From Alteromonadaceae bacterium (GTDB lineage Bacteria > Pseudomonadota > Gammaproteobacteria > Pseudomonadales > Cellvibrionaceae): a DNA stretch of 46,881 nucleotides. The translations under genes were made by a program, and so were the position numbers. A model generated the notes under the pieces. That model saw only the letters and a program-made list of their open reading frames with translations, did not search any database and had not been told where the DNA came from. Shown here piece after piece: positions 1 through 8,513 of this stretch. The DNA lies in assembly GCA_002746115.1 (NCBI GenBank), contig NVXL01000024.1, forward strand, positions 1-46,881. The letters are read 5' to 3'. The stretch's first letter is position 1, and each line of letters begins with the position of its first letter.

Positions 1-7
1 AAACTTA

Positions 8-2869
8 CTAATCCGTAAAAACTAATTCACCTTTTGCTTCTTGTTCTTTAAATTTTTGTACAAGTGCCAATGCATCAGGAATTACATCGCTACATAAAAT
101 AATAAGCGCCCCTTTTACAGCATTTTTAACTGCATAGGTTATGGCTTCTTTTTCTGATGGGATAATCGTTACTTTTTTATTAGGGTCTTTCATTTTAATG
201 CCATCATTCAACATTTTAATGAGCTCTTCTTCTGTTTTTCCACGTAAGTGTTTATCCTGACGGATAATAATTTCATCAAACATTTCGGCAGCAATGCCTC
301 CCATTTCATTATTATCTTCTTCGCGCCTGTCTCCAATGCCCGCAATTATACCAATCTTAACTGTGGCATCAAGATTATTAACAAAGTCTTGTAACGCTCG
401 CATTCCTGCTGGGTTATGAGCATAATCTAATAAAATATTGAAGTTTTCAAACTTAAATAAGTTTAAGCGCCCAGGGGTTTGTGAAGCTGAAGGGATAAAA
501 GTTTCTAAAGCGGCTTTCATATCTTCAATACGGTTATTGCCGTAATAGTGTTTTTTAAACTTGTAAGCCCCACAATAAAAAGGCGACCTAGCAGGATAAT
601 GGGCGGGGTTAAATGAATATACAAAATCACTGCTAACTTCTATTCTCGCCTCGGTGGTAAATAAAGCCTGTTGATAGCCGACTTTTTGAGCTTTTTTACG
701 GTAGCGAGTAATTAGGTCACGGATCGCTCTCGCCAGTGGGAATTTGTTACGGACTAGTGCTGTTAGCGTTAGTTCAGGGTGGCTGAGTAAGTCGCTTACG
801 ATTAAATTAATAAACTTTATAAGCACGCCCTGAGGAACATCACCTTGGCGTAGCTCCCTATCTAACCAGCGCACCAAATCATTTTGGCTAACATCCAGCC
901 ACGATTGGTTTAAATCATAGTGTTCGACAGAATCCGCTGTACTGTAGGTTACCTTGTTGCCGTCAACATCGATTTCCCAAAGATTACTGCTTTCGGTAAC
1001 CTTGAAGCTAGGCAGTTTTGCTAGGTTGTCTAATAGGTTCCACTCATTAACATCGAGTAAAACTTCGCGCTCTACTAGCTCTAGCTCTCCCTGAATGAAG
1101 GCGCATAATTGGGGTAACGAACCAGAAGTTTCGCCTCTGTCGGCGGGTGAGCGTGAAACCTCAATACGGGCATTGTGAATGCGCAAGTCCTGTTCGATGG
1201 ATTTTTTATTTGCTGGCTTGCCCGCGCTCTTAACGATGATTTTTTTCAGGTTTTCCGACACTTCCCCTCGTACTTTTACAACAACGGTGCCTTCTTCGGT
1301 GGTCGTAGCGGTGAGCTGTGCACGCTCATCATCATTGAGTTTGTCGAGTTCTGGCATGGTGGCCACTTCAACGACCACTTCAGTAGGCTTTATTATAGAG
1401 GGTTGAGGGGTTCCGTCTTCGCCAAATAAATCATTGTGATTATCATGCCCTTCGTATTGGCGTACATATTCTGCAATGTCTAGCTCTTCAAAGCCCATGG
1501 CGATGAGCTTATCTTTTAACTCGGTGGCGGCTTTAGCAAAACTGGTCGTCGCTAGGTGAGCATAGGCGCGATTTAGGTCTTCAATCACACGACGACGAGC
1601 ATAGGGCATACGCAATACACGCCCTAGTAGTTGTTCAGCAGCTGTACTAGAACTCACCTGCTTAACCGAACAAAATACATAAGCAAAGGGGCAATCCCAG
1701 CCTTCTTTAAGTGCTTCAATCGTTATGATGTATTCAATAGGGCAATCGGTAGCGAATAGATTTATGTTGTCTAACTCTCGTTGTTTACCGGTAACGACTG
1801 CAATTTTTTCTGGTTCTATTTTTAATTCATCTAGTAAATAGCTTTTTAAAACATCAACGGTAACAGTCCCGTTTTTAGCTTCGGCTTGTAGTAACGCGAT
1901 AGGGCGTATGTAGTCGGTATCTTTTTGTGCTTCAATTGCTAAGCGATTTCTGTTTGCTACGGCGTCACCTATGGCCTGTTTCCAGCCTTGCGGTTCTTCG
2001 GCTAACATTATCGGTAGTTTGATCATTTCTTCTGCTTTTAATTCAGCAGCAGAAACATTGAATAAAATATTACTGCCGTTATCCAAGCTTTCATTGGGAG
2101 TCGCGGTAAATTCAATAATTGCGGCAGGGTGAAGGCGGCGCAAGGTATCAAAGGTTAGTTTTGTGCGCGCATTGTGGGCTTCATCAATAATAACCAAAGG
2201 GTTGTGCAAGGCTAAAAGGTTTGCGAAGGAGTATTTAACTTTGCCTAGTTCGCGGGCAGTTAAGCCGTTTTCTTTTAGGTCGCTTTCGCTAACCGTTTCT
2301 AATTGGTTATAGCGAGGATGACTTTGGCTTATTTTAGAGAAATGTGGTTCAAAGTTTTCATGATAGGCGTAAACTTTACGGCCACTGGTATCGTTAACGG
2401 TTAAGTTTTGTCGAGTAGACACCACTACAACGGTTTTATTGCCGATATCTTGAGGGCGAATATTAAAGACTTCATCAATGTCTAATACGAGCACTTGGTG
2501 ATTAAAGGCTTGGTCGAGTTTTTCTCTATAAGGATGGCCGTTTTGCTTAAGGGCTTCAACCGTTTGTTGGCGAATAGTGGTACTGGGTACTAACCAAAGT
2601 ACCACAGGGAATTCCACTTCTAAATAATCACGGCCAGCCGTCACAATAGAATGAGAGGCCAACACCGTCTTGCCGCCTCCTGTAGGGATGCGAATACACA
2701 CATAGGGCACCTCACCAAATTGATAATCACGGTAAGGAGTTGCGGGTAATTCTTGTGCCTCTAATGTATCGCTATAGGCTTGCTTTACATCACTACTTTG
2801 TTTGGCTTGACTTAAAAATGCTGCAAGCGCATCCATTGCCCGCTGTTGATAACCTTTGAGTGCAAACAT
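8..2869 (-). CDS. Type III restriction Res subunit (helicase) with a CphA-like C-terminal segment
   Basis: The first ~775 residues are the DEAD/DEAH helicase-translocase of a type III restriction enzyme. Walker A (TGGGKT) lies at about residues 63-68, followed by the DEAH box (IIDEAHNA), EFTATPN and the motif VI-like region EQLLGRVLRMP. The Res part stops at the motif GAYKFKKHYY, just where the family normally continues into its endonuclease domain. From about residue 778 (position ~540) the frame continues as the C-terminal Mur-ligase-like domain of cyanophycin synthetase: TPGRLN, LLDYAHNPAG, GIIAGIGDRR, IIRQDKHLRGKTEEE and LCSDVIPDAL. The usual nuclease domain therefore appears lost, so cleavage activity is doubtful. 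It lies 34 bases downstream of mod and is probably cotranscribed with it. The chimera may be real or an assembly join; the tail is lysine-rich and looks more AT-rich than the rest. Confidence 0.85.
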   Translation of the reverse strand: MFALKGYQQRAMDALAAFLSQAKQSSDVKQAYSDTLEAQELPATPYRDYQFGEVPYVCIRIPTGGGKTVLASHSIVTAGRDYLEVEFPVVLWLVPSTTIRQQTVEALKQNGHPYREKLDQAFNHQVLVLDIDEVFNIRPQDIGNKTVVVVSTRQNLTVNDTSGRKVYAYHENFEPHFSKISQSHPRYNQLETVSESDLKENGLTARELGKVKYSFANLLALHNPLVIIDEAHNARTKLTFDTLRRLHPAAIIEFTATPNESLDNGSNILFNVSAAELKAEEMIKLPIMLAEEPQGWKQAIGDAVANRNRLAIEAQKDTDYIRPIALLQAEAKNGTVTVDVLKSYLLDELKIEPEKIAVVTGKQRELDNINLFATDCPIEYIITIEALKEGWDCPFAYVFCSVKQVSSSTAAEQLLGRVLRMPYARRRVIEDLNRAYAHLATTSFAKAATELKDKLIAMGFEELDIAEYVRQYEGHDNHNDLFGEDGTPQPSIIKPTEVVVEVATMPELDKLNDDERAQLTATTTEEGTVVVKVRGEVSENLKKIIVKSAGKPANKKSIEQDLRIHNARIEVSRSPADRGETSGSLPQLCAFIQGELELVEREVLLDVNEWNLLDNLAKLPSFKVTESSNLWEIDVDGNKVTYSTADSVEHYDLNQSWLDVSQNDLVRWLDRELRQGDVPQGVLIKFINLIVSDLLSHPELTLTALVRNKFPLARAIRDLITRYRKKAQKVGYQQALFTTEARIEVSSDFVYSFNPAHYPARSPFYCGAYKFKKHYYGNNRIEDMKAALETFIPSASQTPGRLNLFKFENFNILLDYAHNPAGMRALQDFVNNLDATVKIGIIAGIGDRREEDNNEMGGIAAEMFDEIIIRQDKHLRGKTEEELIKMLNDGIKMKDPNKKVTIIPSEKEAITYAVKNAVKGALIILCSDVIPDALALVQKFKEQEAKGELVFTD

Positions 2870-2903
2870 GTTGTTCTTTGTCCTATTAAGTCTTTGGCTG
2901 CTG

Positions 2904-4434
2904 TTACAGGGCTTTTACATCGTAAGGGATCTGCTTAAAAGTGATGTTTTCTTTCTGCAAGCGAGTATCGCCTAAGCGTGCGGTTTCGCCGTAAATTACT
3001 TTGGGGCCATCAAATTTCGGTAGTAGCCCTAAGGTTTTACCAGTAAGTACATTGCCGCCAGTGGGTCGTTTGTCACCAAGGATGCCGTTGTAGAGTAGGT
3101 AATAAGCTGTACCGTTATGGGTGCCAATTAGGGGGGAGAGTTTCTTTTTACCCAGCGGTAAGCGTGTTTCGATATACCAGATATGCGCGGCCAATGTGGG
3201 GAATTTAATTTCGGTATTTAGCAGGCCGAATTCATCGAATACTGTTGGACCCAACTTGCAAAAGCGGAATCCACCGCCGCCTTGCCAGTAGACTGCTTTG
3301 GAAATGCCACCTTGCTCCCCATCGATTACTTTTTGCAAGCGAGGCTGGCAATGAGTTTGAGCGTGGTCGCCGATTTCCACACCTATGTAATGACGATTTA
3401 GCTTAGCAGCGACCGCTACGGTAGTCGCGGAACCAAGGAATGAATCAAAGACCAAATCACCCTCTGTAGTCGCAATTCTGAGAATATTCTCCATTAACGT
3501 TTCGGGCTTTGGGGGTTGCAAAGGGGTCATCTTCTACTAGTTTGAGCTGTTCTTTTCGACCGTCTTGAGTATGCCCAACATCCTGCCATAACCATATGCT
3601 TTGGGAGACAACCCCATCATCTGCAACGGAGCTTAAGTGGCGCTTAAACGAAGGTACTTTGTTCTTTTTCTCCTTTCCCCACCAAAGTAATTCGGCCTCG
3701 ACATGCCGAACGTGGGCTTCTTGCCCATACGCCCAAACCCTGCTTTTCTTTGGCCAAACCTCATTTTGTGTTAGCGGGTGAATTATTGGGTAATATAAGT
3801 TTGGTCTTTCGTTTGACGATTTTGCACATGTATAATCACCTGCCTTCCAGGCTCCCCTAGGGTCGTCATCTGGGTTTTTATAAGCCGAATTTGATTTTTC
3901 ACTACGAGGTAGTTTATTTGGCCGCCAAGCGTCTTTGGCCTTTGCATAAACTAAAATATGATCATGATTATCACTAAACCAAATCGCATCATTCGCAGGG
4001 GCGTATTTTTTTTGCCACACAACATTGCAGATAAAGTTGGTTCTACCAAATATTTCATCTAAGATAACCTTTAGATAGTGACTTTCATTATCGTCAATAG
4101 AAACCCAAATACTCCCATCTTCTGATAGTAGCTCTCGCAATAATTCTAGGCGTGGGTACATCAAAGACAGCCAATTACTGTGCTCCAAATTATCATCGTA
4201 ATGCTCAAATGCACTTTTGGTGTTATACGGCGGATCAATATAAATACACTTCACCTTACCTGCATAAAACGGCAATAAGGCTTTCAGCGCTTCAAGGTTA
4301 TCGCCTTGAATCAACAGATTCTCACTGTCTTTGTCACCGTAGGAAAGCTCAGGGACTTCCTCTAATAATCGATAAGCGCTCTTGGCAGCGGCTTTGGTGG
4401 CTGAATCTTTGTTGAGCCAATGAAGCAGTGGCAT
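2904..4434 (-). pseudogene. Type III restriction-modification Mod DNA methyltransferase, frameshifted
   Basis: The product would be an N6-adenine DNA methyltransferase that also gives sequence specificity to Res. The upstream frame (start at 4434) has LLIQGDNLEAL and the catalytic motif DPPYNT near residue 69, then the target-recognition region. It runs to DDPFATPK and then goes out of frame. The downstream frame resumes at PETLMENILRIAT and carries the AdoMet motif DSFLGSATT (family members usually have GSGTT) and the type III ending GEQGGISKAVYWQGGGGF. The break is a one-base excess in the stretch CCCCCAAAGCCC at about 3505-3515; removing one C restores T-P-K-P. The upstream reading ends at 3457, inside the overlap. 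As written the enzyme is split. Possible explanations are a real mutation, slippage switching, or a homopolymer error. Confidence 0.85.
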
Positions 4435-4891
4435 GGTATCCCCAGTGTATGTGCTTGTTTTTTATGTTAAGTGGCTTTTTTTAGCCGCCTATTGCTTTGA
4501 ACGCTATTTTTCGCCCTCATAAGATACATGGGCATTCTAAATGATTCCACTAGGGGTTGTTGTTTGGTAGTGTATTGCTTGAAATTGATCGATACAGCAT
4601 GGTATGACGGTAGATATTGATTGCTTTTATGCTAAGCCTTAGTTGCCCATAAAGGCAGCGCAAAGTTGCAATTGCGCTTATTATTCCATGAATACCATTA
4701 TTGATAGCCAAATTTCAAAGTAACATGCTTGATAAGGGAGTGGGCTTGGTCGGGGTTAGAGAGGCGTCGGCTATTATCCTACTATCCCCGAAGCATACTC
4801 GCTTTCTAGCTTTAAGCGGCATTAAGCCAATTATCAAAAAGTTGGCACCCATGAAAAACACACCGATCAATATTCAAATAAGGACAAAACA
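4435..4891. other. Intergenic region between mod and the Mrr-type gene
   Basis: This 457-base stretch separates divergent genes, so it should hold the promoter of mod-res (leftward) and that of the Mrr-type gene (rightward). I see no convincing -35/-10 pair, hairpin terminator or coding frame. A 64-codon open frame starting TTG at 4701 ends in an ATGA overlap with the next gene but has no ribosome binding site and no recognisable features, so it is not called. Confidence 0.5.
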
Positions 4892-5917
4892 ATGAAAGTA
4901 TGGGGCATTCACATGGGGGAAAAGGTGGGCTCTTCACCTTTAGATAAACACTATGTCGCTATTGGTTGGCACGAACTGGGTGATTTAACGCAGTGCTCAG
5001 ATTCACGCGAACAGTTAAAAAACGCCTTACTTGAAACCTTTTCCGACATCAAAAAAGGCGCAGTGGCGGGCAATGCCGGGGTCTTGTTTCGCTTTGTAAA
5101 TAGCATTCACGTTAACGACATAGTGGTCTACCCCTCCAAGGCCGACAGAATGGTCAATATTGGCCGCGTAACCAGCGACTACCACCATGTAGAGCACGAC
5201 CAACACGAATACCCCAACCAGCGCAGCATAGAATGGTTGGGCAGCTTCCCGCGCAGCGACTTTAGCCAAGCCGCACTCAATGAAATAGGCGCGTTTATTA
5301 CCCTATTTACGGTTAAACGCCATGCTACCGAATTCTTAAACAAAGTAAACCTGACAGCCTCGCTAGAACAAAGCGATAATTACAATCCCGACGACGCCGA
5401 AGATGACACCGACGCAAGCGATGACAGCACCGCCACCGAAAGCGTTGCACAGCAAGCCGTGCAAACCACCGAAGACTTTATAATTAAACAACTGCACAGC
5501 AAATTAAATGGCTATGAGTTCGAATACTTTGTCGCGCACATACTCGAATGCATGGGCTACAAAGCCCGCGTATCCTCTAAATCCGGCGACGGCGGGGTAG
5601 ACGTGATAGCCCACAAAGATGAACTCGGTTTCGAACCCCCCATCATCAAAGTGCAATGCAAAAAATCCACCGGCCAAAACGGCGAACCCGAAGTTAACCA
5701 ATTACTGGGCGCCTTGGGCGAAGGCGAATATGCCTTGTTCGTAAATCTAGGCTCATATTCCCGCCCCGCACGTTTACTAGAGCGCAACAAAGCCAAACTA
5801 CGGCTTATTGATGGCGACGAACTGGTGGACTTGGTGCTGGAACATTACGGCCAGCTATCGCCCAAATACCGAACCTTGTTGCCGTTAAAGCAAATCTACG
5901 TGGCAGATTTGGCTTAG
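4892..5917 (+). CDS. PUA/EVE-like plus Mrr-family restriction endonuclease (probable type IV)
   Basis: This 341-residue protein has two regions joined by an acidic, low-complexity linker (about residues 160-185). The C-terminal part (about 205-300) is an Mrr-type PD-(D/E)xK nuclease: FEYFVAHILECMGY, GDGGVDV with Asp237, and the VQCKK strand with Gln255 and Lys257. The N-terminal part (1-150), with AIGWHELGD, NDIVVY, IGRVTSDY and SIEWLG, resembles PUA/EVE-like domains that read modified bases; that assignment is my inference. Together they suggest a modification-dependent nuclease cutting foreign DNA with altered bases. The ATG follows AAGGACAAAACA, a good ribosome binding site. Codons end mostly in C, unlike the T/G-ending neighbours, which suggests recent acquisition. 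It is divergent from the type III system. Confidence 0.85.
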   Translation: MKVWGIHMGEKVGSSPLDKHYVAIGWHELGDLTQCSDSREQLKNALLETFSDIKKGAVAGNAGVLFRFVNSIHVNDIVVYPSKADRMVNIGRVTSDYHHVEHDQHEYPNQRSIEWLGSFPRSDFSQAALNEIGAFITLFTVKRHATEFLNKVNLTASLEQSDNYNPDDAEDDTDASDDSTATESVAQQAVQTTEDFIIKQLHSKLNGYEFEYFVAHILECMGYKARVSSKSGDGGVDVIAHKDELGFEPPIIKVQCKKSTGQNGEPEVNQLLGALGEGEYALFVNLGSYSRPARLLERNKAKLRLIDGDELVDLVLEHYGQLSPKYRTLLPLKQIYVADLA

Positions 5918-6041
5918 CAAAATAGTGTTGGTGAAGGCCTGTAGGCTTTTTTCAAGCTCTGCAGATAGCCCTCACCATAGCAACTAGCTTATTGATGAGA
6001 GCGTGGTTGCATTTTTTGCGGGCTGCTAAAACGTGCCGACA

Positions 6042-6188
6042 TCAACTATTAAAAAAGCTTGAGGAAATCCCCCTCTTAAAAACAATACCGTAAATACCGT
6101 CACAAGAACGAGCCTGGGTTAATTTGTGATGGTAACCTAGCCGATGAAATCCATTTGAGATAGGCGTGATATCATTTTTATCAGTCAT
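6042..6188 (-). CDS. Small protein of unknown function (48 residues)
   Basis: A short open frame starts at an ATG preceded by AAGGATGATCT, a strong and correctly spaced ribosome binding site, and reads MTDKNDITPISNGFHRLGYH at the N-terminus. It has no signal peptide or membrane segment and I recognise no family. It lies in the gap between the Mrr-type gene and a frameshifted hypothetical gene and is transcribed in the same direction as the latter. The good start signal is the main support; the frame could also be the start of a longer, decayed gene. Confidence 0.4.
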   Translation of the reverse strand: MTDKNDITPISNGFHRLGYHHKLTQARSCDGIYGIVFKRGISSSFFNS

Positions 6189-6257
6189 AGATCATCCTTA
6201 AACGGCAGAAAGAGTGTAGTTTTTAATGACTAAAAGTCTATGAGTCTAAACTCTAGA

Positions 6258-6675
6258 CTAATGAAGGCAGTTATTTGATTGGCAATTTGTGTAAACATAG
6301 AAATTAAGCGATTCTCCTGATTGGTCTTTGACGCATAATAAATCAGGTTCAATACCCAGCTCATAATCACTGGGAGCGTGCATTTTAAAGCGTGTACATT
6401 GCTGTATAAAGTAGAGCGTTAATCCAGGTTTTTCGTCCGAACTTACAGTAAAGTCTAGTCGTGCAATCTCAGGCATTGACCCATCATGTCCATCAACTGT
6501 TATTTCGGTAACAGCCCTCGATTTCTCAGGCAATGTAAAGAATTCAAGATGCTTCTTTGCCGCAGAACCCCAAGAGAGACAGCGTCGCAACTGATGACGC
6601 TAGCCACCATTTATAGCCAGCTCCACCAAGTAATGCTGCCATCAAAGCTACTATGATTAATCTGCTTTTGTTCAA
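6258..6675 (-). pseudogene. Frameshifted membrane-anchored hypothetical protein
   Basis: A TTG start at 6675, with AAAGG nine bases upstream, opens a frame whose first residues (LNKSRLIIVALMAALLGGAG) form a basic start and a hydrophobic anchor or signal segment. This frame runs out near 6590-6560, where a second frame shifted by one base carries on for about 100 residues: SAAKKHLEFF, EITVDGHDGSMPEIARLDF, GLTLYFIQQC, ending TNCQSNNCLH. The total length of 418 bases is one base over a whole number of codons, consistent with one extra base near the CTCTCTTGGGG stretch. The body looks like a small extracytoplasmic beta-rich domain with several Cys residues. I do not recognise the family. It may be a real pseudogene or a sequencing error. 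Confidence 0.45.
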
Positions 6676-7012
6676 GCGTTAAAGCCTTTACTTTATATGT
6701 TTACAGGAGAGCATTATGACAGTGCTGGCCAAATCGCTTTTTTCTTGGGGTGAAACCTACTTTATATTAAGTTAACATGTAAGGCAATTGTTTGCATTCA
6801 GGCGTAAATCATGGCGAGTTTTTCAATTTTGTTCAGGTTGTCGAAGGTTTTTAATTCTTGAATTTCTGGGTTGTTGAATAATGCTGTAGTTTAATTTGGG
6901 TTTTATCTGAATCCGTGTTTTTTGGATTCGGGGAGGGCTTTCAAAAGTGCAGAGAGAAAATGCGCTGGGACTTTTGCTTGGGTTTCTTAAGTTGATATTT
7001 ATCAGATCGGGT
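6676..7012. other. Region without an intact gene; possible decayed coding sequence
   Basis: No intact gene is visible. On the minus strand two short frames without starts read like protein C-termini: one of 26 codons ending at 6903 (KVPAHFLSALLKALPESKK, then a stop) and one of 30 codons ending at 6798 (FNNPEIQELKTFDNLNKIEK, ending in AMIYA). A toxin gene would be expected downstream of the ParD-type antitoxin here, but neither fragment matches ParE as far as I can tell. The inverted repeat GAATCC/GGATTC at about 6909-6929 is not followed by a T-run on either strand. Confidence 0.3.
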
Positions 7013-7270
7013 TTAACCCTTAATGTCGTTAAACAGTGAATCCAGAGCCGTCTTTGACTTAATGACTATGCCCTCGCCGCGATCCAGTTGATCGGCGCCT
7101 ACTTTAAGTTGTTTGCGCAGGCGAGCCAGCGTTACTTCGTGCATCCAGTCTTCATGGGTATCCATAAAGCGCAGGGCTTCACAGATGACTTCGCTGGTAT
7201 TGTTGTATAAGCCGCTTTCAACTTTGTCTTTAGCGCGAGATTCTAATTCGGTAGTCAGTGATATGTGCAT
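7013..7270 (-). CDS. ParD-family antitoxin (CopG/Arc-like), apparently without its toxin
   Basis: This 85-residue protein begins MHISLTTELESRAKDKVESG, the ribbon-helix-helix start typical of ParD antitoxins, followed by YNNTSEVICEALRFM. The C-terminal half is charged and would bind and neutralise a ParE-type toxin; the N-terminal part would dimerise and bind its own promoter. I chose the ATG at 7270 over the upstream TTG (7282) because GGAGGCCACC sits directly in front of it. A parE gene normally follows parD immediately, but the next 300 bases contain only broken frames. The gene may therefore be an orphan that regulates in trans or persists after toxin loss. Confidence 0.8.
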   Translation of the reverse strand: MHISLTTELESRAKDKVESGLYNNTSEVICEALRFMDTHEDWMHEVTLARLRKQLKVGADQLDRGEGIVIKSKTALDSLFNDIKG

Positions 7271-7354
7271 GGTGGCCTCCAAGGGTCGGTTAGGTAAATG
7301 GTGGTGAGCCAGAAGCGAATCAACTGTTGTGGGCGATAATCCGAGGCGGTACTT

Positions 7355-8362
7355 TTAACCGAAAGTCTCAGCAAGCATTTTACCCAGCTTAGTCAGGCGA
7401 TATTGTTGTAATCGGCTGTTGGGCTTGTCGGGAATGGTCAATTCAACTAGACCCGCTTCGAGCGCAGGTTTGAGGTAACGTTCACGAAAAGATTTACGGT
7501 CTTTAAGTGACAGCCCCTGTTGAAGCTGGTTTCGATTTTGCAACTCTGTCTGCTTTGCCAAGAAGCCGAGCAGGTTTTTGACTTGGGGGGTGACTTGGGG
7601 GGTGACTTGGGGGGTGTTTTTAATCGTCTCCAGAATCACGCCCAACATAAACTCGATAAAGGGTGCAGAATCGGCTTGGTTGGTACTTTGATTGATCGCT
7701 TGGTAATATTTACTTTGATGTTCATGCACCATACTCTCTACAGGCAGTTGCGCCAGCAGTGGGTTCCACTGGCTTAATATCAAGGTTTGCCACAGGCGCC
7801 CCATACGGCCATTACCGTCGGCAAAGGGGTGAATAAACTCGAACTCGTAGTGGAAAACCGAACTCGTGATTAATGGGTGTTGGTCGGAGCTTTGTAGCCA
7901 AGTGAGTAAATCGCCCATGAGTTGGTTAACCCGACCAGCCGGCGGTGCCATATGTACCACCACATCGCCATTCATGACGCCTACGTTGCCGCTGCGGTAC
8001 ATCCCTACATCGTCGATCAACCCGGCCATTAATATTTGATGGGCGTTTAATAAATGATTTTCATTGGCTGCTTGCCAAGTTTCGAATTGCTCGTAGGCTT
8101 TAATGGCGTTGCGAGCTTCCTGTATTTCTCTGGGGGGTGCCATAACCCGTTTGCCGTCCAGAATGGCGGTGATTTGCTCTTCACTTAAGGTGTTGCCTTC
8201 AATTGCCAGTGAGCCTTGGATAGTGCGTATACGGTTGATACGGCGCAAGCGCAGGCTCTGTTTTTCTTCCTGCACGGCCAGCCGACCTAGCTGCTCGCTG
8301 ATCTGCGAGATCAGGCGGATAATGGTTGGGGTGATGGTATAGGGAGGTTGGCCGTTACTCAT
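7355..8362 (-). CDS. Fic-domain protein (probable AMP-transferase) with built-in inhibitory motif
   Basis: Fic enzymes usually transfer AMP, or another phosphate-containing group, from a nucleotide to a target protein. The catalytic motif HPFADGNGRMGR is at residues 178-189 and is complete, including His178 and the anion-binding GNGR. An N-terminal motif SLAIEGN (51-57) fits the class II inhibitory (S/T)xxxE(G/N) signature, so the protein probably restrains itself. The C-terminal part (about 260-335) looks like a winged-helix domain (LSLKDRKSFRERYLKPALEAGLVE). A linker made of TPQV repeats, from a 12-base tandem repeat at about 7571-7616, joins the two. The start follows GAGAGAATGAACG. It lies just past the tmRNA terminator in the accessory region. 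Confidence 0.9.
   Translation of the reverse strand: MSNGQPPYTITPTIIRLISQISEQLGRLAVQEEKQSLRLRRINRIRTIQGSLAIEGNTLSEEQITAILDGKRVMAPPREIQEARNAIKAYEQFETWQAANENHLLNAHQILMAGLIDDVGMYRSGNVGVMNGDVVVHMAPPAGRVNQLMGDLLTWLQSSDQHPLITSSVFHYEFEFIHPFADGNGRMGRLWQTLILSQWNPLLAQLPVESMVHEHQSKYYQAINQSTNQADSAPFIEFMLGVILETIKNTPQVTPQVTPQVKNLLGFLAKQTELQNRNQLQQGLSLKDRKSFRERYLKPALEAGLVELTIPDKPNSRLQQYRLTKLGKMLAETFG
7571..7616. repeat. 12-base tandem repeat inside the Fic gene
   Basis: The unit GACTTGGGGGGT (plus strand) is present three times in direct succession with partial flanks and encodes repeated TPQV. As 12 is a multiple of three, copy-number change alters linker length without breaking the frame. Each unit has a six-G run, so slippage of single bases would instead truncate the C-terminal domain. 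Confidence 0.85.
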
Positions 8363-8474
8363 CGTTCATTCTCTCTATAAATACTCTGCTAAATGGTTGT
8401 GAATTGACGGCTTGCCCAGGGTCAGGTCGGCTCTGACTCTTTCTTGTGAGATATTTTTTCATTTTCTTCGGAAA

Positions 8475-8508
8475 TAAAAAAAGGCCATCCGAGAACGGAT
8501 GACCTTTA
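8475..8508 (-). terminator. Intrinsic terminator of the tmRNA gene
   Basis: On the minus strand AAAGGTCATCCG and CGGATGGCCTTT form a hairpin with a TTCT loop, followed by a run of T residues (TTTTTTTATTT). It lies six bases beyond the CCA end of tmRNA. Confidence 0.9.
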
Positions 8509-8513
8509 TGAAT

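Noticed and set aside
3505-3516. Programmed ribosomal frameshift in mod
   Set aside because: No shift-prone heptamer, Shine-Dalgarno stimulator or hairpin typical of programmed shifting is evident; a simple indel explains it.
4701-4895. 64-codon TTG-started frame overlapping the Mrr-type gene by ATGA
   Set aside because: It lacks a ribosome binding site, family features and clear coding composition, and the ATGA overlap can arise by chance.
6909-6929. GAATCC/GGATTC hairpin as a terminator
   Set aside because: The stem is only six bases and its T-run lies in the loop, not after the stem.
7571-7616. Short CRISPR-like array
   Set aside because: The 12-base units are directly joined without spacers and are in frame within the Fic gene.
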